Shown here one piece after another: positions 1-7,642 of a stretch of 14,961 bases of DNA. This DNA comes from an uncultured Comamonadaceae bacterium (GTDB lineage: Bacteria > Pseudomonadota > Gammaproteobacteria > Burkholderiales > Burkholderiaceae_C): positions 1-14,961 of the forward strand of contig CALBWZ010000255.1 in the NCBI GenBank assembly GCA_937893415.1, given 5' to 3'. The first letter of the stretch is position 1; each line of letters opens with the position of its first letter. The notes under the pieces were generated by a model that was not told the DNA's origin, did no database searches, and worked only from the letters and a program-made list of their open reading frames with translations. The position numbers and the translations under genes are program-made.

Positions 1-215
1 GGTGCGCGAGCAATGGCCGTCTCGCCATCCAAGTACTGCTCAAAAAGCTTTTGATATGTTGCCAAGGCCTCGTTTAGCGAATCCGGCCCAGCAGGATATT
101 GATCTTTAGATACTGCAGCTTGGATTTCTGGAGCATGGGCATCTCGCGCTAGCAATTCAGTGGGCAAATCTCCCATGTCGAAGTGCCGAGATCGATTTGA
201 AAATAAACGTGTCAT
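1..215 (-). CDS. Unknown protein, C-terminus cut by window edge
   Basis: An open frame starts with ATG at 215 and runs leftward without a stop to the edge, giving 71 complete codons. An in-frame TGA lies six bases upstream of the ATG, so this is the first possible ATG. The N-terminus reads MTRLFSNRSRHFDMGDLP and continues hydrophilic, with a helix-like stretch LNEALATYQKLFEQYLDGE; no signal peptide or membrane segment is visible. It lies 33 bp downstream of the peroxiredoxin-like gene on the same strand, so the two are probably co-transcribed. I do not recognise the family from this fragment and assign no function. Confidence 0.6.
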   Translation of the reverse strand, partial: MTRLFSNRSRHFDMGDLPTELLARDAHAPEIQAAVSKDQYPAGPDSLNEALATYQKLFEQYLDGETAIARA

Positions 216-248
216 GAATCACAGCATCTTCAAAGAAAATATGTCCTC

Positions 249-785
249 TTATACAGTGCCAGTGTATTCACCACGGGCTGGATAATTTTTGGCTAAAGCG
301 AAATCAATCGCTCCTAATAGATCAGCGAAATTGGGGCGTGCAAACGGCATGGTTTGGACGGCGCCGTAATAAAGCGTGGTGTCGGGTCTGACGATGTAGA
401 CTGCTGGCTCAGAAAATAAGGCCGGCTCTTCAATGCCGATGGAAGTTAGACCGCGTGAGGTGCTAATATACAACCCCCATTGACGTGCGATATCTAACTT
501 CAATCCATAGCCCATCCGCAATGCAGGGGCGTTGAGTTTTTCAGCCATTTGGTCTGTGCGCTCTTTAGTGTCGCTAGAGATAGCAATCACTTTAACGCCA
601 CGTTTTTCAAAATCGGGAACTAAGCGCGCCAACTCCAATAGGTACTTCATGCATATCGGACAATGAAGACCGCGGTAAAATACCATTAACGTGAAATGAT
701 CAGCAGCATCGGTAGCCAGATCAAAAGTACCGTGATTCAAGGTGGGAACGCTTAATGCTGGACTGGCTTGGCGGGGTATTAGCAT
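249..785 (-). CDS. Peroxiredoxin-like (AhpC/TSA family) protein
   Basis: A 178-residue protein of the thioredoxin-fold AhpC/TSA superfamily, probably a cytoplasmic thiol peroxidase or thiol-disulfide oxidoreductase. The diagnostic stretch is FYRGLHCPICMKYL, with Cys42 and Cys45 forming a CPIC motif after a beta strand, followed by KVIAISSDTKE, typical of peroxiredoxin-like proteins. Length is normal for the family. There is no signal peptide. The ATG at 785 is preceded by a purine-rich AAAGAGA (minus strand, 793-799) at good distance, which supports this start. The unknown partial gene follows 33 bp downstream. Codon and base use are more AT-rich than in the catabolic island to the right, so it probably belongs to the host background. 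The oxidant substrate cannot be told from the sequence. Confidence 0.85.
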   Translation of the reverse strand: MLIPRQASPALSVPTLNHGTFDLATDAADHFTLMVFYRGLHCPICMKYLLELARLVPDFEKRGVKVIAISSDTKERTDQMAEKLNAPALRMGYGLKLDIARQWGLYISTSRGLTSIGIEEPALFSEPAVYIVRPDTTLYYGAVQTMPFARPNFADLLGAIDFALAKNYPARGEYTGTV

Positions 786-1022
786 GGGGAAATCTCTTTC
801 TAGTAAGTTGTACAGTTAGATTGTTGCTGATTAAACGCAGCAATCCGTTCATATAAATTTACTTTTAGTAAAAGCGCACATCCTAGCATGACGAAATGGT
901 TGTGTGTAATAGTTCAAGTCTTTAAGACTAGACGGTTTAAAAAGAGACCATGGCATCAATGACAGCGGGTAGCATTAGGTTTTTGTGGCTCATGCTATTC
1001 GGAGGTAACGGCAATTTGCCAA
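786..1022. promoter_or_regulatory. AT-rich gap with two short palindromes, likely promoter of the peroxiredoxin-like gene
   Basis: No credible gene is seen in these 237 bases. Two perfect inverted repeats stand out: CTTTTA-G-TAAAAG at 862-874 and AGTCTT-T-AAGACT at 917-929. Both lie upstream of the leftward peroxiredoxin-like gene, where a regulator could bind. The neighbouring AraC-type regulator (now broken) may once have acted here. The assignment is inference; I cannot point to a convincing -35/-10 pair. Confidence 0.3.
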
Positions 1023-1317
1023 CTAAGCCCTGCTACCTAAAGCCCTAGATAAAGTTGATTGGCTGGAATATCCGGTTCGCATAGCAATTTTTTTCAAACC
1101 GATACCGGTGTGAACCAATTGCCGTGCAATCGCCAACCTCAAGTTTTCTAAATACTTTCCTGGTGACACCTGCATCACGTCTTTGAAATAATTAGCAAAT
1201 GATGTTCGCGACATGCCCGCTAAGTTAGCCAAAATTTCCAAAGTCCAAGGGTGAGTGAATCCGTAGGAGAACCTTGTTCAAAGTGCTGTTGAGCAGACTT
1301 TGGCGGAAATCAAGCAT
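1023..1317 (-). pseudogene. AraC-family regulator remnant, truncated and frameshifted
   Basis: The minus strand encodes the C-terminal double helix-turn-helix of an AraC-type regulator: HPWTLEILANLAGMSRTSF, then YLENLRLAIARQLV and MRTGYSSQSTLSRAL. An in-frame TGA at 1278-1280 blocks the frame upstream. The preceding part of the domain continues in another frame from an ATG at 1317 (LNKVLLRIHS), where intact relatives read through from a VLxxIH to a PWTLE segment; a small deletion around 1252-1258 that is not a multiple of three explains both. The large N-terminal ligand domain is absent, and the C-terminus stops (TAG at 1023-1025) just after the second helix-turn-helix. The remnant ends about 20 bp from the 15-bp repeat at 1340-1354, so the gene appears cut at the island boundary. 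A TTG at 1241 could start a 72-residue peptide, but it would lack any sensor domain. Confidence 0.8.
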
Positions 1318-1339
1318 AGACCGGATTGTCGTTTATGCT

Positions 1340-1354
1340 TACTGCGACAGAACC
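1340..1354 (-). repeat. Left copy of a 15-bp inverted repeat bracketing the island
   Basis: On the minus strand this reads GGTTCTGTCGCAGTA. The identical 15 bases occur on the plus strand at 14909-14923, so the copies are inverted with their GGTTCTG ends facing the catabolic genes. The sequence resembles the terminal repeats of IS6-family elements (GG-TCTGTTGCAAA type), but no transposase is visible and the resemblance is from memory. It lies between the araC remnant and the ridA-like stop codon. Confidence 0.45.
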
Positions 1355-1358
1355 CGCT

Positions 1359-1751
1359 TTAGCGCTTGACAGCGGTTGCTTCAATCTCCAGTAAAGCCCT
1401 GTCCTCCACCAAGCCAGCGACGACAACCATGGTCATGGCCGGGAAGTGTTTGCCCATGATGTCCCGGTAGGCTTGGCCGACTTCAGACTGTCTGGCCATG
1501 TATTCGCGTTTGTCCACCACGTACCAGGTCAGCCTCACGATGTCTGTTGTGGCCGCACCTGCTGCCTCGACTATGGCCACTATGTTGTGCAGCGTTTGGC
1601 GCATTTGCAATATGAAGTCGTCGCTTTCAAATTGCTGCTGTGCATTCCAACCTATTTGTCCGCCTACATACAGGCTGCCGTCTGCTGTCCAAATGCCGTT
1701 GGCATAGCCCTTGGCGGGTAGCCAGCCGTGTGGTTGTATGGCGGTGTTCAT
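1359..1751 (-). CDS. RidA/YjgF-family protein, probable enamine/imine deaminase
   Basis: A 130-residue cytoplasmic protein of the RidA (YjgF/YER057c/UK114) family, normally a trimer that hydrolyses reactive enamines and imines to ketones plus ammonia. Family features include LYVGGQIGWN near residue 30, QTLHNIVAIVEAAGA (52-66) and the C-terminal LLEIEATAV with Glu123. The carboxylate-binding Arg105 of E. coli RidA (in FPARS) is replaced by Met106 in FPAMTM, so classical 2-aminoacrylate activity is unlikely. I chose ATG at 1751, which gives the usual N-terminus; a TTG at 1769 would add six residues. It is divergent from the ligase gene and shares its control region. Inference: it may remove ammonia from the cyclic enamine made by the monooxygenase/reductase. 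RidA-family 2-aminomuconate deaminases are a precedent. Confidence 0.85.
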   Translation of the reverse strand: MNTAIQPHGWLPAKGYANGIWTADGSLYVGGQIGWNAQQQFESDDFILQMRQTLHNIVAIVEAAGAATTDIVRLTWYVVDKREYMARQSEVGQAYRDIMGKHFPAMTMVVVAGLVEDRALLEIEATAVKR

Positions 1752-1842
1752 GCGCAGTAAATCTTTCAAATAGTGGTATTTTTATTGTAGGCGGCACACG
1801 CGTAGGGGGTGCGCGGGTATGTACCTATTTAGTTTGGACTTA

Positions 1843-1868
1843 ATTAGTTTAAGCTCAAACAATTATAA
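1843..1868 (+). promoter_or_regulatory. Candidate MarR operator, copy A
   Basis: The segment ATTAGTTTAAGC followed by TCAAACAATTATAA contains the imperfect palindrome GTTTAAG/CTCAAAC (6 of 7 pairs). Almost the same element occurs at 9812-9838, upstream of marR and the monooxygenase gene. Apart from one extra central T, the two copies share ATTAGTTTAA, CAAACAAT and a following ATAA. Finding it in both divergent control regions of one pathway points to a common regulator, most simply the MarR protein encoded here. Confidence 0.6.
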
Positions 1869-1880
1869 GGTGGTGTAGAT

Positions 1881-1899
1881 GCCTCGCATAAAGCGAGGC
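1881..1899 (+). other. Perfect 7-bp stem-loop in the ligase leader
   Basis: GCCTCGC (1881-1887), loop ATAAA, GCGAGGC (1893-1899). The stem is perfect and GC-rich but is followed by ACAAGTCACC, with no T-run, so it is not a standard intrinsic terminator. It lies between the candidate operator and the ligase start, so it would sit in the 5' part of the leader RNA and might affect stability or translation. Confidence 0.4.
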
Positions 1900-2091
1900 A
1901 CAAGTCACCGCCACTTTGTGCAGTTGTATGACACCACCCAACACCGCGCCCCCGTCTAAACCATGCAAGTCACTGCACATGGTGGTCACACCCAGTGTGC
2001 TGGTGCGTGGGGGTTGTCAGTATGGCTATGGTCATGGACAAGCTAGAGGGTGGTTTGCAGCCCAGTTGGTACGCACATGTGGAGATGGCAC

Positions 2092-3726
2092 ATGAGCCCA
2101 GCATTCGCAACCGCAACCCTAGGTACTTCTGCGCACACCGATACGTTCACACGAGACAACTTACCCGCGCCTGGGTTGTGGCCCACATTTATTTCGCCAG
2201 CTGAGCCCTATCCTGAAACCTTAAATGTCGGTGTTGAGCTCAGTGATGCCATGGTTGCAAAAGGCTTTGGTGCGCGCATTGCCTTGGTGGGCAATGGCCG
2301 CAGCAGAACGTATAAAGAGTTGGCTGAGTGGAGCAACCAACTGGCCCACGCGTTGGTCAACAACTACGGGGTTAAGCCTGGCAACCGTGTGTTGATACGC
2401 TCGGCCAACAACCCAGCCATGGTAGCGTGTTGGCTGGCAGTTACCAAAGTTGGCGCTGTAGCCGTCAACACCATGCCCATGCTCAGGGCCCTTGAGTTGC
2501 AGCAAGTCGTTGACAAGGCGCAGGTTAGCCTGGCTTTGTGTGATGGTAGGTTGCTTGACGATTTAAAGCCGTGCATACGGGCAGGCAGCAGTTTGTTGGC
2601 CATTGTCACATTCGACGGCACAGCGGAGCAAACACAAGAATTGGACAGGGCTGCACTTCAGCACCCAGTGGTTTTCTCAGCTGTTGCTACCAGCAAAGAC
2701 GATGTGGCCTTGCTGGGGTTTACATCTGGCACCACAGGCCAACCCAAAGCGACCATGCATTTTCACAGCGACTTGTTGATGGCTTGTGACGGTTATGCCA
2801 AAGAGGTGTTGCAAGTGGTTGCCACCGATGTGTTTGTTGGATTGCCGCCGCTGGCGTTCACGTTTGGCTTAGGTGGTTTGGCGCTATTTCCACTGCGGTT
2901 CGGTGCGTGTTCGGTGTTGCTTGAAAATGCATCACCATCAAACCTCATTGACATCATTCAGCAATACAAAGCGACCGTTTGCCTAACCGCTCCGACCGCT
3001 TACAGAGCCATGTTGGGGGCCATGGACGCAGGGGCAGATGTCTCCAGTCTGCGGGTGGCCATATCGGCAGGCGAAACCTTGGCGGCGCCCATCTACGACG
3101 AATGGCTGGCAAAAACAGGCAAACCCATGCTGGACGGTATTGGCTCAACAGAAATGCTGCACATCTTTATCAGCAACCGGCTAGACGACAGCCGAGCAGT
3201 AAGCACAGGCAAGCCAGTGACAGGCTACGAGGCCAAGGTGGTTGATGAGCAAGGGCGGGAAGTCGCACATGGTGAGCCGGGCGCGTTGGCGGTCCGTGGG
3301 CTAACCGGATGCAGGTATTTGAATGACGAGCGACAACAGACGTATGTGCGTGATGGATGGAACATCACGGGCGACACGTTTTACCAAGATGCACAGGGTT
3401 ATTTTCACTTTGTTGCCCGCAACGATGACATGATTGTCTCTAGCGGCTACAACATTGCTGGCCCAGAGGTAGAGGCCGCTTTGATGTCGCACGAGGCAGT
3501 GGCTGAGTGCGCGGTGGTGGCGCAAGTTGACGAAGCCAGAGGGCATGTGGTGCGCGCACATGTGGTGCTTCGACAGCAATGGGAGGCCAGCGCCGAAACG
3601 GTGCAGCAATTGCAAGATCACGTTAAAGCCATAATTGCACCTTACAAGTACCCCCGTGTAGTGGTGTTCACCGATTCCCTTCCCAAGACAGCGACCGGCA
3701 AAATACAGAGGTTTATGCTGAGGTAA
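2092..3726 (+). CDS. abmG: 2-aminobenzoate-CoA ligase (benzoate-CoA ligase family)
   Basis: A 544-residue ANL-superfamily adenylate-forming enzyme that activates an aromatic carboxylate with ATP and CoA to the acyl-CoA; cytoplasmic. Visible motifs: the P-loop TSGTTGQPK (211-219), GIGSTEM followed by LHIFIS (349-359), a benzoate-CoA-ligase hallmark, TGDT with Asp428, and the catalytic lysine Lys537 in TATGKIQRF. The start at 2092 is chosen because GGAGA (2081-2085) lies 6 bp upstream; an in-frame TTG 14 codons earlier has no such site. It is the first gene of the rightward operon and is followed after 41 bp by the transporter binding protein. 2-aminobenzoate (anthranilate) as substrate is inferred from the fused monooxygenase/reductase in the same island; benzoate, salicylate or another substituted benzoate are alternatives. 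The symbol follows Azoarcus evansii usage. Confidence 0.85.
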   Translation: MSPAFATATLGTSAHTDTFTRDNLPAPGLWPTFISPAEPYPETLNVGVELSDAMVAKGFGARIALVGNGRSRTYKELAEWSNQLAHALVNNYGVKPGNRVLIRSANNPAMVACWLAVTKVGAVAVNTMPMLRALELQQVVDKAQVSLALCDGRLLDDLKPCIRAGSSLLAIVTFDGTAEQTQELDRAALQHPVVFSAVATSKDDVALLGFTSGTTGQPKATMHFHSDLLMACDGYAKEVLQVVATDVFVGLPPLAFTFGLGGLALFPLRFGACSVLLENASPSNLIDIIQQYKATVCLTAPTAYRAMLGAMDAGADVSSLRVAISAGETLAAPIYDEWLAKTGKPMLDGIGSTEMLHIFISNRLDDSRAVSTGKPVTGYEAKVVDEQGREVAHGEPGALAVRGLTGCRYLNDERQQTYVRDGWNITGDTFYQDAQGYFHFVARNDDMIVSSGYNIAGPEVEAALMSHEAVAECAVVAQVDEARGHVVRAHVVLRQQWEASAETVQQLQDHVKAIIAPYKYPRVVVFTDSLPKTATGKIQRFMLR

Positions 3727-3767
3727 ACTGTTTAATTGACAATTTCTAAACCCCCAAGGAGACAACC

Positions 3768-4922
3768 GTGCAATTCAAACTAGCAATAACAACAATAGTC
3801 GCAGCCACATCGCTGTTGTGTATGGGCGCCGCGGCTGTTGCTGGCCCAGTTAAAGTCGGGATGATCACCACGCTGTCGGGCGGTGGTGCCGGCTTGGGCG
3901 TGGATGTAAAAGACGGTTTTGAGCTGGCTGTCAAGCTCAGCGGCAACAAAGACATCAGCGTTGTGGTGGCCGATGACCAGCAAAAGCCGGATGTGGCCGT
4001 TCAGCTGGCCGATAAGATGATTCAATCTGACAAAGTTGATGTGCTCACAGGGATTATTTGGTCTAACTTGGCCCTGGCAGTGGTGCCAAGTGCAACGGCA
4101 CAAAACAAAATTTACCTCTCACCCAATGCGGGCCCGTCAGCATTGGCTGGTGCTGGGTGCAACAAAAATTATTTCAACGTGGCTTGGCAAAACGACGACT
4201 TGCACCAAGCAGCTGGCGCGTACGCGGCAGGTGTTGCCAAGTACAAGAACTCTTTTATCTTGGCACCCAACTACCCAGCTGGTAAAGACGCGCTAACGGG
4301 TTACAAACGTGGCTACAAAGGCACAGTTGCTTCTGAGGTGTATACCAAGTTGGGTCAAACCGACTACGCTAGTGAGATCGCGCAAATCAAAGCCTCAGGC
4401 GCCGATTCCGTGTATTTTTTCTTACCAGGCGGCATGGGCATTGCATTCATGAAACAGTATGCACAGTCAGGTGCCAAGACGCCATTGGTAGGTCCGGCCT
4501 TCTCGTTTGATCAAGGTATTTTGCAAGCCGTAGGTGCGGCAGCTGTGGGTGTGCGCAACACCTCACAGTGGTCTAAAGACTTGAACAATGCGGCGAATGT
4601 GAAGTTTGTTAAAGCATTCCAAGAAGCTTATGGACGCCTGCCGTCGCTGTACGCCAGCCAAGGTTACGACACGGCCAACTTGTTGTTGTCAGCCATGGCG
4701 CAAGCCGATATCGGCAACGCTAATGCCTTTAGGGCTGCGCTAAAAAAAGCCAACTTTGAATCGACCCGTGGTGCGTTCAAGTTCGGCAACAACCAGCATC
4801 CTATTCAAGACATTTATGTGCGTGAAGTCATCAAAGAAGGCGGTGTGTATACAAACAAAATTGTGAGCAAAGCCATCTCACAGCACGTCAGCGTGTACGC
4901 CAGCCAGTGCGCAATGAAGTAA
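3768..4922 (+). CDS. Liv-type ABC transporter periplasmic binding protein
   Basis: A 384-residue periplasmic solute-binding protein of the branched-chain-amino-acid (Liv, Peripla_BP_6) class. A signal peptide covers residues 1-25 (basic start, hydrophobic core TTIVAATSLLCMG, cleavage after AAAVA before GPVKVG). The mature part starts with the family pattern VKVGMITTLSG. The cysteine in LLCMG lacks a proper lipobox, so it is probably not a lipoprotein. Translation starts at GTG 3768, fixed by a strong AAGGAGA (3756-3762) 5 bp upstream. Two permeases and two ATPases follow. In aromatic-degradation operons such proteins commonly bind aromatic acids rather than leucine; anthranilate or a related acid is likely here, by inference. 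Confidence 0.9.
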   Translation: MQFKLAITTIVAATSLLCMGAAAVAGPVKVGMITTLSGGGAGLGVDVKDGFELAVKLSGNKDISVVVADDQQKPDVAVQLADKMIQSDKVDVLTGIIWSNLALAVVPSATAQNKIYLSPNAGPSALAGAGCNKNYFNVAWQNDDLHQAAGAYAAGVAKYKNSFILAPNYPAGKDALTGYKRGYKGTVASEVYTKLGQTDYASEIAQIKASGADSVYFFLPGGMGIAFMKQYAQSGAKTPLVGPAFSFDQGILQAVGAAAVGVRNTSQWSKDLNNAANVKFVKAFQEAYGRLPSLYASQGYDTANLLLSAMAQADIGNANAFRAALKKANFESTRGAFKFGNNQHPIQDIYVREVIKEGGVYTNKIVSKAISQHVSVYASQCAMK

Positions 4923-4980
4923 GCACGCCAGACAACCACGCCCAACTTGCAACCCATGCACAACTGATCGCGCACCTCGT

Positions 4981-5904
4981 TTGATAACTACGTCCTTGGT
5001 TTTGGAGCAACTGCTCAACAGCGTGCAATACAGCATGATGCTGTTTCTGATGGCCGCTGGTTTGACCCTGGTTTTCGGGGTCATGGGCGTGATCAATTTG
5101 GCACATGGGTCCTTGTACATGGTGGGTGCATTTGCCTGTGCCGCCGGCGTTCAAATGGGTGTTGGCTTCTTTGTGTCGCTGCTGTTGGCTGTGGGTGTTG
5201 CCGCACTCACAGGTGCGGTGATTGAAATTGTGGTGGTCAGACAGTTGTACCAGCGCGACCACCTAGACCAAGTGTTGGCAACCTTCGCACTCATTCTGAT
5301 GGCCAATGAATTGATGCGCTGGTGGTTTGGGTCCTTCCCGCTCAGTCTCGATGTGCCGGTGTTGCTGCAAGGCACAGTGGCACTCCCTTTTGGCGTAACG
5401 TACTCCGTCTTTAGGCTGTTTATCATTGCCATGTCGGGGGCAGTGGCCGCGGCCTTGTTTGTACTCATTGCCCGCACCCGCTTGGGTGTGCGCATACGCG
5501 CGGGTCAGTCTGACCGCGAGATGGTGGCGGCACTGGGTGTCAATATCAGGCGCTTGTACACCATGGTGTTTGCCATAGGCGCCGGGCTAGCCGGTCTGGC
5601 GGGTGCACTTATCGGCAGCTTGCAATCAGTTCAAGTGGGCATGGGTGAGCCTGTGCTCATCATTGCCTTTGTGGTGATCATCATTGGCGGCATAGGGAGT
5701 ATTTTTGGCAGCTTGGTGGCGGCCTTGTTGGTGGGTACGCTGGATGTGATGGGTAAGTTTTTATTGCCGATTTTGTTTGCGGGTTTTATGCCTGTAGGGC
5801 AAGCGGCTTCAATGGGTTCGGCCTTGGCGTCGGTTGCTATTTATGTGCTGATGGCCGCGGTGTTGTTGTTCAAGCCGCAAGGGCTGTTTGGCAAGCCAGC
5901 ATGA
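4981..5904 (+). CDS. livH: Liv-type ABC transporter permease 1 (LivH-like)
   Basis: A 307-residue inner-membrane permease with about eight hydrophobic segments. The LivH signature GLTLVFGVMGVINLAHGS is at the N-terminal end, and the cytoplasmic loop RAGQSDREMVAALGVNIRR, which contacts the ATPases, lies near the middle. The only in-frame start giving the usual N-terminus (LEQLLNSVQYSMMLFLMAAG) is TTG at 4981; its ribosome binding site is weak, so translation may be low or the start may differ (ATG at 5035 would cut into the first membrane segment). It follows the binding protein after 58 bp and overlaps the next permease by 4 bp (ATGA). It forms the channel with that permease. Confidence 0.88.
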   Translation: MITTSLVLEQLLNSVQYSMMLFLMAAGLTLVFGVMGVINLAHGSLYMVGAFACAAGVQMGVGFFVSLLLAVGVAALTGAVIEIVVVRQLYQRDHLDQVLATFALILMANELMRWWFGSFPLSLDVPVLLQGTVALPFGVTYSVFRLFIIAMSGAVAAALFVLIARTRLGVRIRAGQSDREMVAALGVNIRRLYTMVFAIGAGLAGLAGALIGSLQSVQVGMGEPVLIIAFVVIIIGGIGSIFGSLVAALLVGTLDVMGKFLLPILFAGFMPVGQAASMGSALASVAIYVLMAAVLLFKPQGLFGKPA

Positions 5905-6869
5905 CACAGTACCGTATCAATGCAGCGCTGATACTGGCCTTGTTGTTGGTACCTGTTTACGCACAACTCTCGGGTGACATCTTCTCGCTCACGCTGGCAA
6001 CCAAGGTGGTAATCTTGGCCCTGGCCGCGGTGGGTTTGAATGTGGCTTTGGGTTTGGGCGGGATGGTGTCGTTTGGCCATGCGGCTTTTTTTGGCTTGGG
6101 CGGCTATGTCACAGGTATGTTGGCCACCCACCACATGAATGCAGAGCCCTTATTGGGGACTGCATGGACAGGCTCGCAGGACATGTTGGTGATATGGCCT
6201 GTGGCCTTGGTGGTGTGTGCAGCGGCTGCGCTAATGATCGGTTTGCTTAGCCTTCGCACCAGCGGCGTGTACTTCATTATGGTGACGTTGGCATTTGCGC
6301 AAATGATGTATTACTTGGCCATTGCATGGCCAGCTTATGGCGGCGAAGATGGTTTGTCGTTCTACGTGCGCAACCAATTTGCGGGTATGGACACCATGAC
6401 GCCGTTGACTTATTACCTCATCACATTGGCCGTGTTGCTGTGTGCGTTGTGGTTGTTTGCACGTTTGTCGCACTCTGGTTTTGGTTTGGTATTGCAAGCA
6501 ATTCGACAAAATCCGCAGCGGGTTAAAAGCGTTGGTATTTCCCCTTTCAAAGTTCAACTGACCGCATTTGTCATTTCGGCTGTTATTACTGGTTTGGCTG
6601 GTTCTTTATACGCAGACCTCAACCGCTTCGTGAGCCCGCAATCGTTGTCATGGCACTTCTCCGGCGAGTTGATTGTGTTCGTCATTTTGGGCGGTGTGGC
6701 AAGACTAATGGGCCCTGTTATCGGCGCGATGGTGTTTGTGCTGCTAGAGCATTGGCTTGGTGGTGTCAGTGAGCACTGGCAATTTTTCTTGGGGCTGACA
6801 CTCTTGATGGTGGTGATGTTCGCGCGCGGCGGCGTGCTGGGTCTGTTGCTGCGCAAGGACCAGGCATGA
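5901..6869 (+). CDS. livM: Liv-type ABC transporter permease 2 (LivM-like)
   Basis: A 322-residue inner-membrane permease, partner of the preceding one. The LivM signature VGLNVALGLGGMVSFGHAAF lies at about residues 43-62, and the ATPase-contact loop RQNPQRVKSVGISPFKVQL lies further on. Several hydrophobic segments fill the rest. The ATG overlaps the stop of the previous gene by 4 bp, and its own stop overlaps the next ATG by 4 bp, so translational coupling is likely. Length is normal for the family. Confidence 0.9.
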   Translation: MTQYRINAALILALLLVPVYAQLSGDIFSLTLATKVVILALAAVGLNVALGLGGMVSFGHAAFFGLGGYVTGMLATHHMNAEPLLGTAWTGSQDMLVIWPVALVVCAAAALMIGLLSLRTSGVYFIMVTLAFAQMMYYLAIAWPAYGGEDGLSFYVRNQFAGMDTMTPLTYYLITLAVLLCALWLFARLSHSGFGLVLQAIRQNPQRVKSVGISPFKVQLTAFVISAVITGLAGSLYADLNRFVSPQSLSWHFSGELIVFVILGGVARLMGPVIGAMVFVLLEHWLGGVSEHWQFFLGLTLLMVVMFARGGVLGLLLRKDQA

Positions 6870-7642
6870 GCCATCCCGTTGTCGAGCTGTGCAATCTGTG
6901 TAAGTCCTATGGCTCGTTAGAGGTCACAGCGAACGTCAGCTTAACGGTACAACCAGGTGAGATCCACGCCTTGATTGGGCCCAATGGGGCTGGTAAGTCC
7001 ACGCTCATCAAGCAAATCGTGGGTGAGGCAATGCCAGACAGTGGGCGCGTGCTGTTGGACGGGCGAGACGTCACAAGTTGGGGTATGGCCAAGCGTGCAC
7101 GGGCCGGCGTAGGTAGAATTTTTCAAATTTCTTCGGTGTTGCCAGCATTCACTGTATTACAGAATGTGGTGCTTGCTGTGCAGGGTCGTGAGCAGCGTGT
7201 GTATGGTTTTTGGAAGCAAGCCCTGTCGTTCCAAAAAAGCTGCGACGACGCCATGGACGTGCTGGAGCAGTTGGGTTTGCACCAGCGTTGTGAGGTGCTG
7301 GCTGGCAATCTGTCGCATGGCGAGCGGCGTCGTCTTGAATTGGCGATGGCCATGGCCTTGCGCCCCAAAATTTACCTGCTCGACGAGCCCATGGCGGGCA
7401 TTGGCTCAGAAGGTACGCAAGACATGTTGTCCCTTATAGCAAGCTTGCGCACGCACGCACCTGTGTTGTTGGTCGAGCACGATATGGATGCCGTATTCTC
7501 GTTGGCCGATAGGATTTCAGTACTCGACTATGGCCACTTGCTCATGACGGGCTCACCCGATGAAGTCAGGCGCAATGAGCAGGTGCTGTCTGCCTATTTG
7601 GGACATGACGGTATGCCCATTTCTACCCAAGGCGTTGTATGA
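6866..7642 (+). CDS. livG: Liv-type ABC transporter ATPase 1 (LivG-like)
   Basis: A 258-residue cytoplasmic ATPase that powers the transporter. Walker A is GPNGAGKST (38-46), the Q-loop is in GRIFQISSV, the signature is LSHGERRRLELAMA, Walker B is IYLLDEPMAG, and the switch histidine is in LVEHDMDAV. The C-terminal SPDEVRRNEQVLSAYLG is typical of LivG. Joined to both neighbours by 4-bp ATGA overlaps. Confidence 0.92.
   Translation: MSHPVVELCNLCKSYGSLEVTANVSLTVQPGEIHALIGPNGAGKSTLIKQIVGEAMPDSGRVLLDGRDVTSWGMAKRARAGVGRIFQISSVLPAFTVLQNVVLAVQGREQRVYGFWKQALSFQKSCDDAMDVLEQLGLHQRCEVLAGNLSHGERRRLELAMAMALRPKIYLLDEPMAGIGSEGTQDMLSLIASLRTHAPVLLVEHDMDAVFSLADRISVLDYGHLLMTGSPDEVRRNEQVLSAYLGHDGMPISTQGVV

Larger units (their letters stand above)
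1752..2091. promoter_or_regulatory. Divergent control region and long leader between ridA-like gene and ligase
   Basis: This 340-bp gap holds no convincing large gene. It contains the candidate operator (1843-1868), an upstream partial copy of it (TTAGTTT recurs at 1829 and 1844, a 15-bp period), a perfect stem-loop (1881-1899), a second imperfect hairpin (CCATG at 1961-1965 with CATGG at 1978-1982) and a small one (CACAC-CCA-GTGTG, 1987-1999). If transcription starts near the operator, the ligase mRNA has a leader of about 200 nt. A possible 26-codon ORF (1879-1959) has an AAGGTGG sequence 5 bp upstream and overlaps the first stem-loop; coding is unproven. Confidence 0.5.

Noticed and set aside
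1446..1721. Plus-strand frame of 91 codons opposite the ridA-like gene
   Set aside because: It is the antisense shadow of a clear RidA-family gene and resembles no protein family.
1881..1899. Stem-loop as an intrinsic terminator
   Set aside because: The stem is perfect but no T-run follows, so it is listed only as a leader structure.
1995..2204. A 69-codon plus-strand frame overlapping the ligase start
   Set aside because: It has no ribosome binding site or recognisable features and overlaps the ligase, whose start is well supported by GGAGA at 2081-2085.
3781..3842. Binding protein as a lipoprotein because of the Cys in its signal peptide
   Set aside because: The residues before the cysteine (SLL) do not fit a lipobox, and a normal cleavage site follows after AAAVA.
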